Source of the DNA: Pseudopedobacter saltans
Lineage (GTDB): Bacteria > Bacteroidota > Bacteroidia > Chitinophagales > Chitinophagaceae
Reading direction: 5' to 3'
DNA: 62,821 bases
NCBI GenBank assembly: GCA_003241175.1
Contig: QFOI01000001.1
Location: 1-62,821, forward strand
Part shown: piece by piece, positions 53,648 to 60,594 of the stretch
Position numbering within the stretch: the stretch's first letter is position 1
Layout of the letters: every line of letters starts with the position of its first letter
Translations under genes and position numbers: made by a program
Notes under the pieces: model-generated
Database searches by the model: none
Told to the model about the DNA's origin: nothing
Seen by the model: only the letters and a program-made list of their open reading frames with translations

Positions 53648-54322
53648 TTATTTGTATTTGAGAAATATACCCGTGTCAAAAGCTGTCCACAGACAACATT
53701 TCTGACCGGATTTTTTAAGGCCTGTATTGGCCCAAGTATTACAAGTATGTAGCATACTATAGCTACCTTTTGCATCGTAAAAAGCATCGTCTTCGCCATA
53801 GACAGCGTTCGTTACAATGTTTTTGAAATTGCCGTTAGCGTCTCTTTCGAAACTTCCCGTTATATAGTCAATAAGTCTTTGGTACTGCGCTTTACTAATC
53901 ATGATTTGACGGCAGCTATCCGAGACGATCATTGTTTTGTAGAAAGTGGCATGTATAGCAGTGGAGCCAAGTCCGAACGCGGCTTTGAAAGCGACAGATG
54001 CTTTTAGGTCTTTCCATTCCGGCGTTTCCAGATAAAAACCTTTGTCTCCCCAGCCCATGGCTAGATAGTTGAAGCTAGTATCCTGCGACCTCGTATTGGA
54101 AAATTTGACTTGTTGGCTCCAGTCGTATTGGTCCGACTTGATGGGTACGACTATATCCGTATGGACACCATTTGTCAATATGTAAATGGTAACTTCCTCT
54201 TTTGTGCCGGGTTCTTTTTTTACGGTGATTCTTGAAAGACAGTATTGCACAAGAAGATAGAGTATGACAAATCCTATAAAGCCTATGACGACTTTAAGGA
54301 AGATTTTGAAAATCCTTTTCAA
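53648..54322 (-). CDS. DUF2459 (TIGR02117) family protein
   Basis: A 224-residue protein with an N-terminal transmembrane anchor (about 10-29) and a periplasmic domain. Conserved positions are NGVHTDIVVP (His54, Asp56), GWGDKGFYLETPEW, FGLGSTAIHATF and CNTW (194-197), the order of a permuted NlpC/P60-like Cys-His hydrolase, though no activity is established for the family. No ATG lies at the anchor; TTG at 54322 is the likely start. It is coupled with the YiaA-type gene. Confidence 0.8.
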   Translation of the reverse strand: MKRIFKIFLKVVIGFIGFVILYLLVQYCLSRITVKKEPGTKEEVTIYILTNGVHTDIVVPIKSDQYDWSQQVKFSNTRSQDTSFNYLAMGWGDKGFYLETPEWKDLKASVAFKAAFGLGSTAIHATFYKTMIVSDSCRQIMISKAQYQRLIDYITGSFERDANGNFKNIVTNAVYGEDDAFYDAKGSYSMLHTCNTWANTGLKKSGQKCCLWTAFDTGIFLKYK

Positions 54323-54501
54323 ATGAGTGTTGATTTAGGTTTTGTTAGCAAATGTCTTGGTTATGTTTTTTACTATTGAAAACGGGTTTTGGTTGTTTTC
54401 ATAAATCTAACTTACAGCAAAATTCAACACACAAAACCATCAATATCAAAAGTTTAAGAATTTTTTTGGTTAATCTCAAAAATGAACATCTTATGAGAGA
54501 A

Positions 54502-54969
54502 CTAAAAATTAAATGAATCCACAAACGGAATGATAAAATTTTTGTATTGGTCGTATTGCTCTTTTTGCTTGATATTGATGGATCCGGTCATCGGAATCTT
54601 AATGGAAAATGGCGCAACTTGGAACCGAACTTCCTGTCCATTATTAAACTTGGCGTAAAACAATTGCATTGTTTTGGAATAGGTTATTTCCTGTAAATTG
54701 CTTCTTTCCACAATCAATGGTTCGCCTACACTAATCTTGTTGCCTTTGTCACTAAAAGGAATGATATGCATTTCGTTGTTGCCAAAAAGAACAATATAAT
54801 TGAAGGAAGTATAAGTACGAGATGTGATGCCTTGACGCTCGTCAGTAAATCCACCGTAAGCCCATTGTAAGTTTTTGAAATTAGGATATTGGTCAACAAC
54901 TGCTTGTAATTCCGTACGATAATTGAGACCAATGCCGAAAATCCCTTTTACAGAGTCTAATATTCCCAT
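54502..54969 (-). CDS. hypothetical protein
   Basis: I do not recognise this 155-residue protein. It starts MGILDSVKGIFG, lacks signal peptide and transmembrane segments, and looks like a small cytosolic alpha/beta domain with TSRTYTSFNYIVLFG, HIIPFSDKG and RFQVAPFSIKIP. The pattern of beta-strands with GNNEM turns would fit a PH-like fold, but this is a guess. I start at 54969 because the sequence before it overlaps the asd leader region and has no conserved look. A 179-base gap to the DUF2459 gene shows nothing distinct. Confidence 0.6.
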   Translation of the reverse strand: MGILDSVKGIFGIGLNYRTELQAVVDQYPNFKNLQWAYGGFTDERQGITSRTYTSFNYIVLFGNNEMHIIPFSDKGNKISVGEPLIVERSNLQEITYSKTMQLFYAKFNNGQEVRFQVAPFSIKIPMTGSINIKQKEQYDQYKNFIIPFVDSFNF

Positions 54970-55024
54970 AATGTGTGTTTTCAGGTTTTCAATAGTTAAA
55001 GTACAGTTTTTTAGGAAAAAAGTA

Positions 55025-55052
55025 TTGTTTTTTTCAGGAATGTTTATATTCG
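55025..55052 (+). promoter_or_regulatory. probable promoter of the asd leader
   Basis: TTG (55025-55027), 17 bases, then TATATTCG (55045-55052), the TAnnTTCG variant of the -7 element, placed so that transcription would start just at or before the leader peptide ATG at 55060. The spacing is two bases short of ideal. Confidence 0.5.
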
Positions 55053-55059
55053 CACAACC

Positions 55060-55113
55060 ATGATGACAATTATTGACATAAAGCACAAGAAGATGACCTC
55101 CAACGGAAGGTGA
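55060..55113 (+). CDS. probable leader peptide of the asd attenuator
   Basis: A 17-codon open frame, MMTIIDIKHKKMTSNGR then TGA. Thirteen of the 17 residues (3 Met, 2 Thr, 3 Ile, 3 Lys, 1 Asp, 1 Asn) belong to the aspartate family, whose pathway passes through aspartate semialdehyde dehydrogenase encoded just downstream. The last codons contain GGAAGG (55105-55110), complementary to CCTTCC in the terminator 5' arm (55157-55162); CCTCC (55097-55101) can instead pair with the same GGAAGG with one bulge. This is the layout of a classical ribosome-mediated attenuator. The frame is too short to be judged by coding statistics. Confidence 0.62.
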   Translation: MMTIIDIKHKKMTSNGR

Positions 55114-55154
55114 TGTTCTCGCTGTATATGTTACTAAAAGATATAGAAAGAATG

Positions 55155-55184
55155 AGCCTTCCAGAGATGGAAGGCTTTGTTTTT
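55155..55184 (+). terminator. intrinsic terminator (attenuator) upstream of asd
   Basis: AGCCTTCC (55155-55162) pairs with GGAAGGCT (55169-55176), plus a G-U pair, six-base loop, then TTGTTTTT. It stands 33 bases before the asd ATG, and no plus-strand gene ends nearby, so it terminates a leader transcript. Confidence 0.8.
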
Positions 55185-55217
55185 GCTTGAATATTTATAT
55201 ACCATAAAACAAAACAA

Positions 55218-56213
55218 ATGAAAGTTGCCGTAGTAGGCGCCACCGGGCTGGTAGGTTCCAAAATGTTGCAGGTATTGGAAGAAAGAAATTTTCCAGTAAC
55301 TGAATTGTATCCAGTTGCTTCTGAAAGATCGATTGGTAAAGAAATTGAATTCAAGGGTAAGAAATATAAGATCGTCAGCATGGAAGATGCCATCGCTGCA
55401 AAACCTGCTGTTGCTATTTTCTCTGCAGGTGGAGATACTTCCAAGGAATGGGCACCAAAGTTTGCCGAAGCTGGCATTACTGTTGTAGATAATTCTTCCG
55501 CTTGGCGTATGGATCCTACCAAAAAATTGGTAGTTCCTGAAATCAATGCGGATGCGTTGACTGAAGACGACAAAATTATTGCTAATCCCAACTGCTCTAC
55601 TATTCAGATGGTGGTGGCGCTGAATCCTTTATTCAAAAAATATGGCATCAAACGTATTGTGGTAAGCACATACCAAAGCGTTTCAGGTTCTGGTAAAAAA
55701 GGTGTAGATCAATTAGAAGCCGAAAGAAATGGTGGAAAGGCTACCAATCCGGCCTATTTGCATCAGATCGACCTTAACATATTGCCGCATATTGATGTTT
55801 TTTTGGATAACGGTTATACCAAAGAAGAAATGAAAATGGTCAACGAGACCAAGAAAATCATGCGCGATGACAATATAGCCGTTACAGCAACGACTGTGCG
55901 TGTACCTGTTACGGGAGGTCACAGCGAATCTGTAAATGTCGAGTTCAAAAAGGATTTTGATTTGGATGAAGTACGCCAACTGCTTGCTGAAGCACCAGGT
56001 GTCGTATTGGAAGATGATGTGAAAAATGCGGTCTACCCAATGCCAATAAATGCATACGAAAAAGACGAGGTTTTCGTCGGTCGCCTGCGTCGTGACGAAT
56101 CACAGACCAATACATTGAATATGTGGATTGTCAGTGACAATATACGTAAAGGAGCAGCTACCAATGCCGTTCAGATAGCTGAATACTTAGCGGACAAAGG
56201 TTTGATTAAGTAA
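55218..56213 (+). CDS. asd: aspartate-semialdehyde dehydrogenase
   Basis: A 331-residue NADPH enzyme that reduces aspartyl phosphate to aspartate semialdehyde, the branch point to lysine/diaminopimelate, methionine, threonine and isoleucine. It shows GATGLVGSKML (7-17), the active-site Cys126 in NPNCSTIQ, the substrate Arg region and the catalytic His in VTGGHSES. Length is typical. Expression is probably governed by the upstream leader peptide and terminator. An intrinsic terminator follows. Confidence 0.97.
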   Translation: MKVAVVGATGLVGSKMLQVLEERNFPVTELYPVASERSIGKEIEFKGKKYKIVSMEDAIAAKPAVAIFSAGGDTSKEWAPKFAEAGITVVDNSSAWRMDPTKKLVVPEINADALTEDDKIIANPNCSTIQMVVALNPLFKKYGIKRIVVSTYQSVSGSGKKGVDQLEAERNGGKATNPAYLHQIDLNILPHIDVFLDNGYTKEEMKMVNETKKIMRDDNIAVTATTVRVPVTGGHSESVNVEFKKDFDLDEVRQLLAEAPGVVLEDDVKNAVYPMPINAYEKDEVFVGRLRRDESQTNTLNMWIVSDNIRKGAATNAVQIAEYLADKGLIK

Positions 56214-56286
56214 GGAATTAACTTTTGAAAGTCCTCTTCTTGAAAAGACGACTTAGTTGAGGTTCTTTTTTGGCAAAATATTTTCT

Positions 56287-56317
56287 AAAGCGATTGCGAC
56301 TTTTGCAGTCGCTTTTT
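56287..56317 (+). terminator. intrinsic terminator of asd
   Basis: AAAGCGATTGC (56287-56297) pairs with GCAGTCGCTTT (56305-56315), one G-U pair, then T to 56317. Confidence 0.85.
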
Positions 56318-56322
56318 GTTTA

Positions 56323-56330
56323 TATTTTTG
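56323..56330 (+). promoter_or_regulatory. -7 promoter box (TATTTTTG) for the DUF4230 gene
   Basis: An exact TAnnTTTG match right after the asd terminator and 32 bases before the ATG at 56363. Confidence 0.5.
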
Positions 56331-56362
56331 TGTAGGGTATTGTGATATTTAAAAATTACTAG

Positions 56363-56998
56363 ATGAAAAATAGATTTTTACTTTTACTGATTGTCATTTT
56401 GATTGTGATCATTGGCGTTTTGGCCTTTTTATTGGGACGTTCAGGTAAGGCGAACAGTTATGACAATATCATCAACAATACAACTTTTGTCAAACAGATA
56501 GCCGAATTGTCGACTTTGGAAGCGCATGGCGTCTCCAGTATCAAACATACCAATATGGAAAACGACGGTAGCTTTACCGATGCAATGCGTCGTGTTTTTA
56601 TGGAAAACACTGTTAACTATTCCATTCCGTATGTGGCAAAATACGGTGTTGATATGCAAAATAGAAATGTTGCTATCAATACAAAAGATTCCACGATTGA
56701 AATACATCTGCCGCAACCCAAACTGTTGAGTTACGAATTGCAGTTGGACAAAATGCAAACCAATAGTCAAAGGGGATGGTTTCAGTCTGCATCGGACGCA
56801 CAGTTTGCAGAATTAGAAAAGAAAATGTACGCTGAAACAAGAAAAAACTTGGAACAAAACAAAACGTATATCGATGCTGCCAGAGTTAAAGTGCAGTCTA
56901 TCATTTCGGATTATTACAAACCAATGGGATACAAAGCTATTGTCTTGTTTGACGGTGATTCCACAAAGGTCAATATGGGAACTCCAGCCAATCAATAA
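56363..56998 (+). CDS. DUF4230 family protein
   Basis: A 211-residue protein with an N-terminal signal-anchor (about 5-24) and a DUF4230 domain (about 42-200) with LSTLEAHGVSSIKHT, then VAKYGVDMQNRNVAI and IEIHLPQPKLLSYEL; the C-terminal half is helical (AELEKKMYAETRKNLEQN). It is membrane-bound with its domain outside the cytosol; function unknown. It stands alone between terminator structures. Confidence 0.82.
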   Translation: MKNRFLLLLIVILIVIIGVLAFLLGRSGKANSYDNIINNTTFVKQIAELSTLEAHGVSSIKHTNMENDGSFTDAMRRVFMENTVNYSIPYVAKYGVDMQNRNVAINTKDSTIEIHLPQPKLLSYELQLDKMQTNSQRGWFQSASDAQFAELEKKMYAETRKNLEQNKTYIDAARVKVQSIISDYYKPMGYKAIVLFDGDSTKVNMGTPANQ

Positions 56999-57044
56999 GA
57001 ATTTCAATCGCATATTCTTCGAGAAAGTACTTAACCCTTCCAAT

Positions 57045-57095
57045 AATACCTCTCCCTAACCCTCCCCTCAAAGGGGAGGGTTAGGGAGAGGTATT
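57045..57095. repeat. intergenic palindromic repeat, copy 3 (24-bp perfect hairpin)
   Basis: Bases 57045-57068 pair without mismatch with 57072-57095, leaving a CAA loop; the core is CCTCCCCT / AGGGGAGG followed by GTTAGGGAGAGGT. It lies between the DUF4230 and YqgE genes, which converge on it, and may also stop transcription, though the flanks are not T-rich. Confidence 0.8.
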
Positions 57096-57155
57096 TCAAA
57101 AAATTAATATCTTAACAAGCAGTAAGGACCTAAATGCACAACGGGTTAGTTTACC

Positions 57156-57713
57156 TTAATTCAGAGACGGATCTATAGGATAATTAATGACTTCTTGATA
57201 TTTTTTGCCCATTAGTTTTACCGCTTCTTTCCAAATATCGTTTGTTGAGGAGTTAAAAATGATTTTCTGTTGTGCATGCGTGTGTAACCATGTATTTTCA
57301 TTTATTTCGTTCTGTAGTTGATTATTTGACCATCCACTCTGACCGAGAAAAAGACGAAGGTTTTGGTTATTGGCAATTCCATTTTTAATACTGTCAAGCA
57401 TCATCGGAAAATCCCCGCCCCAATAGACTCCATTTGCAATAGACAATCCGCCAGGGATTAAATCAGGAATCGAATGCAGAAAATGCAAAGTATCCATTCT
57501 GACTGGACCTCCATACATCACAGGAAAGTCGTAACCTTCCATTTCTTGTACTAGTTCGCCTAAGATATGAGGCAGTTGTTTATTAAGAATAAAACCAATG
57601 CTACCACCTTCATCCGATTCACAAAGCAGTACCACAGACCTTGAAAAACTGCTGTCTTTCAAAAAAGGGTCTGCAATCAATAAATCTCCTGCTTGTATTT
57701 TGATACTGTCCAT
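57156..57713 (-). CDS. YqgE/AlgH family protein
   Basis: A 185-residue cytosolic protein of the YqgE/AlgH (UPF0301) family: GDLLIADPFLKDSSFSRSVVLL at the start, GSIGFILNKQL, YGGPVRMDTLHFLH and RLFLGQSGWSNNQL. AlgH was named for alginate regulation in Pseudomonas, but the biochemical role is unknown. Length normal; single gene. Confidence 0.92.
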   Translation of the reverse strand: MDSIKIQAGDLLIADPFLKDSSFSRSVVLLCESDEGGSIGFILNKQLPHILGELVQEMEGYDFPVMYGGPVRMDTLHFLHSIPDLIPGGLSIANGVYWGGDFPMMLDSIKNGIANNQNLRLFLGQSGWSNNQLQNEINENTWLHTHAQQKIIFNSSTNDIWKEAVKLMGKKYQEVINYPIDPSLN

Positions 57714-57801
57714 AATGCCGCTTTTATTCTAAATTAATAAAACTGATCGAAAAAAGGCTTATGTTTAGAAATTTTAGCAAAGACATTCAATAACGTATTG
57801 G

Positions 57802-57809
57802 TATTTTTG
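57802..57809 (+). promoter_or_regulatory. -7 promoter box (TATTTTTG) for the histidine kinase gene
   Basis: An exact TAnnTTTG match 20 bases before the ATG at 57830; no TTTG at the ideal distance. Confidence 0.5.
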
Positions 57810-57829
57810 TACGGAAGAACGCGATTTAC

Positions 57830-59206
57830 ATGAGTACATATAGTAGATTAAGAAAAAATATTTCCATCAGTTTGGTTTTGGTTGGCTTGTCCGTGATTGG
57901 CTTTTTCGTATTGCAGGTATCTTGGGTGTACAATACGAAAGAGACGCAATTTCATAGATTATTGGAAGACGTTGGGCGGGCATCTTCTGAACTTGCTGAT
58001 CAATTGTCCAAACAGAAAAATATACAAACTTCTTTGCACAGACCCACACAGCCGCAAGGATTAAGGATTCCAAATGTAACGTTTGACCTGACGCCTCCAT
58101 CTTTGGTTGCGGATCACTTTACATATGATGAAGTTTCCGAACAATTAAGAGAAGCTTTGAAGAGACACGATGTTGGTGGCCTTCAAGTTGATTTTGCTAT
58201 CTATAACGGAAGCCGATTCATAGAAATGAACTCGCCTAATTATGTTAAGTCTGCAGCATTAAGTAATATAGACTCTACTGTTGTACGTTTTTCGATCCCA
58301 ATCAGTTCTTCCAATAATCTTTCTATGATGGGGTCAGAGGAATCCATTAGTATAATTTTGCCAAATTTCAATAAAGAAGTCTGGAAATCAATGACTTGGA
58401 GTCTGGTTTCTTTTGCCTTGTTTACCGTGGTTATATTGGGCGCCTTTTATCTGACGGTGCGAAACATGCTCGAACAAGGACAGTTGAGTAAGACCAAAAC
58501 AGACTTCATCAACAATATGACGCATGAGTTCAAAACGCCTATTGCGACGATTTCATTAGCTATAGATGCAATAAGAAATCCCAAAGTCCAAAATGACGAA
58601 TCCAAAATGGAATATTTCAGCGGGATTATCAAAGAAGAAAACAAGCGAATGAACAAGCATGTGGAAACCATTTTACAAGCTGCCAAAATGGAAAAACAAG
58701 AGCTGAATCTCAATATCGTTCCCGTTCATGTGCATGAAGTCATTGCACACATTGCCGAAGCATTTGAACTACAACTGGAAAGTAAAAACGGTGTGATTGA
58801 GCAACATCTAAAAGCCGAAAACGATCTTATATACGCGGATGAAACACATTTCAACAACCTTATCAACAACCTTGTCGACAATGCGGTCAAATATTCCAAT
58901 CCCGATGTGCCCCCTTTAGTTAAAATCTCTACCTCCAATAGTTCTAGAGGTGTGGTGATACGCGTTTTGGATAATGGTATTGGAATGTCCAAAGAAACAG
59001 TAAAGCATGTTTTCGACCGTTTTTATCGTGCGCATACGGGAAATGTACACAACGTAAAAGGTTTTGGCTTGGGTATGAGCTATGTCAAGCAGATCGTAGA
59101 AGCACATGAAGGTAAAATAAAAGTAGATAGTACGCTGGGTAAAGGTTCCATTTTCGTTGTAGAAATGCCATTCAATATCAAATCAGCATCTAAAGGTGAA
59201 TCTTAA
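57830..59206 (+). CDS. sensor histidine kinase
   Basis: A 458-residue membrane kinase: transmembrane segments at about 12-34 and 186-209 enclose a periplasmic sensor of about 150 residues; a HisKA domain has the phospho-acceptor His232 in NMTHEFKTPIA; and a HATPase_c domain (about 340-450) shows NNLVDNAVKYS, DNGIGM and GFGLGMSYV. There is no HAMP domain. No response regulator is beside it. The stop overlaps the next ATG by one base (TAATG), so the kinase and the following membrane protein are translationally coupled. Confidence 0.9.
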   Translation: MSTYSRLRKNISISLVLVGLSVIGFFVLQVSWVYNTKETQFHRLLEDVGRASSELADQLSKQKNIQTSLHRPTQPQGLRIPNVTFDLTPPSLVADHFTYDEVSEQLREALKRHDVGGLQVDFAIYNGSRFIEMNSPNYVKSAALSNIDSTVVRFSIPISSSNNLSMMGSEESISIILPNFNKEVWKSMTWSLVSFALFTVVILGAFYLTVRNMLEQGQLSKTKTDFINNMTHEFKTPIATISLAIDAIRNPKVQNDESKMEYFSGIIKEENKRMNKHVETILQAAKMEKQELNLNIVPVHVHEVIAHIAEAFELQLESKNGVIEQHLKAENDLIYADETHFNNLINNLVDNAVKYSNPDVPPLVKISTSNSSRGVVIRVLDNGIGMSKETVKHVFDRFYRAHTGNVHNVKGFGLGMSYVKQIVEAHEGKIKVDSTLGKGSIFVVEMPFNIKSASKGES

Positions 59207-60492
59207 TGGCAATAGCTTTGTTTGGGTTATACCTGTTTGTTTTTGCTTTTTGGCTATATCGATGGGGTTCCAAGTCTTTGAGCAATCTATCTAAGTATCT
59301 AGTGTTGGTTGGCTTTTTGTTGCGTGTTGCTGTTGGTGTTTTTATGGCGTACTATACCGAAAATCTAGAAGGCAACGATTCTTGGAAACTTTTCAATGCT
59401 AGCAAAGAAGAAGTCAACTGCCTCATTCATCATCCTGGAAGTTTTATATCTGACGGTATATTGGATAACAATGGCTACAGCGGAAATCCATTTACGAGTT
59501 TCTTTTTCCGAAATAGCAATAATTTCTATTTCAATGATTTAAAGGATAACATCATTGTCAAGTTCAATGCGATCCTGAATGTTTTCAGCGGCGGCAACTA
59601 TTACGTAAATATTTTAATAGCCAATTTTTTGGTGATGTGGTGCCTTTTGGCCTTGGTCAAGGTTTTTCGTTACAACTTAAAACCAGATTCTCAATGGACA
59701 ATTATCGGTACTTTCCTATTGTATTTGCCTTTGATTTTGTGGACGAGCAATATACAAAAAGACATGCTGTGCTTGATGTTGCTATCTGTTTTTCTGTATT
59801 GTTACTCTTTTTTGGGAGATAGATATGGATATAAGCGTCTTTTGTTTTGGATGTATATGTTTTTCAGTGTATTGGTATTGGTTCTGATCAAAAATTACAT
59901 GGCGATTATATTGGTAGGGTGTACAGTTATGGTCAGAGTCGCCAACCCCAATTCTACGCACTTTACAAAAAGGTTTTTCATTGCATTCGGCTTGGTGTTC
60001 GTGTTTTTTATGATTTCATCGTTTTTTCCGAATAGCATAAATTTTCCACTGCTTTTGGCACGGAAGCAAAATGGGTTTTACGACATTGCAGGCGCACAAC
60101 CCATTCCTTCCATTCCACTGACTGGCAACATTTTATCCTATATCCAAAATCTACCTAATGCCATTTTCAACTGTTTTTTCTTTCCAATATCTAAGAATTT
60201 GTTTGTTGAAAGGATAGGTTGGATCGGCTTTGCAATATTTTTTTTGTTTTTGGCATTAACAGTATTGGCGATAAAATATCCTCGTAAATCTGGATTATGG
60301 TCCAATGCTTTTTTTCTAATGATGTTTAGTTTTTGCCTGCTTAACTATTTGCTTATTGGGGAATCCGTCGCTTACTATGGCGCATTGCAACGTTACCGAG
60401 CTATTCCTGAGGCTATTTTCTGCATTCTCATTTTACAGTTGATAGACTTCAAAAAAATTAACGATTTATATATTAGTAAAAAAAATATATAA
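59206..60492 (+). CDS. polytopic membrane protein of unknown function
   Basis: A 428-residue protein with about ten hydrophobic helices (for example 3-18, 29-49, 135-152, 163-180, 187-204, 213-238, 256-273, 335-357 and 367-385) and one larger outer loop (about 50-130, with GNDSWKLFNASKEE and GYSGNPFTSFFF). The spacing of helices and the LKDNIIVKFNAILNVFSGG segment resemble polysaccharide polymerases or GT-C glycosyltransferases, but I see no diagnostic motif. Being coupled to the histidine kinase gene, it may be its partner or output. Confidence 0.65.
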   Translation: MAIALFGLYLFVFAFWLYRWGSKSLSNLSKYLVLVGFLLRVAVGVFMAYYTENLEGNDSWKLFNASKEEVNCLIHHPGSFISDGILDNNGYSGNPFTSFFFRNSNNFYFNDLKDNIIVKFNAILNVFSGGNYYVNILIANFLVMWCLLALVKVFRYNLKPDSQWTIIGTFLLYLPLILWTSNIQKDMLCLMLLSVFLYCYSFLGDRYGYKRLLFWMYMFFSVLVLVLIKNYMAIILVGCTVMVRVANPNSTHFTKRFFIAFGLVFVFFMISSFFPNSINFPLLLARKQNGFYDIAGAQPIPSIPLTGNILSYIQNLPNAIFNCFFFPISKNLFVERIGWIGFAIFFLFLALTVLAIKYPRKSGLWSNAFFLMMFSFCLLNYLLIGESVAYYGALQRYRAIPEAIFCILILQLIDFKKINDLYISKKNI

Positions 60493-60510
60493 AGCGATTT
60501 TTAAAATATG

Positions 60511-60527
60511 CACATTTTTTTAATGTG
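60511..60527. promoter_or_regulatory. inverted repeat CACATT-N5-AATGTG upstream of glnN
   Basis: A perfect 6-bp inverted repeat with a T5 spacer, 68 bases before the glnN ATG. It could be a regulator site or the end of the preceding transcript; neither is proven. Confidence 0.35.
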
Positions 60528-60594
60528 AGAATAATATTAATTTCTATTTTTACTAGGTTAAACCCTCGTATTAATTTAATAAGTTAAATAGTTT

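Noticed and set aside
55025..55217. Lysine or SAM riboswitch upstream of asd
   Set aside because: The leader is too short and lacks the junction motifs of these aptamers; the leader peptide with alternative pairing fits better.
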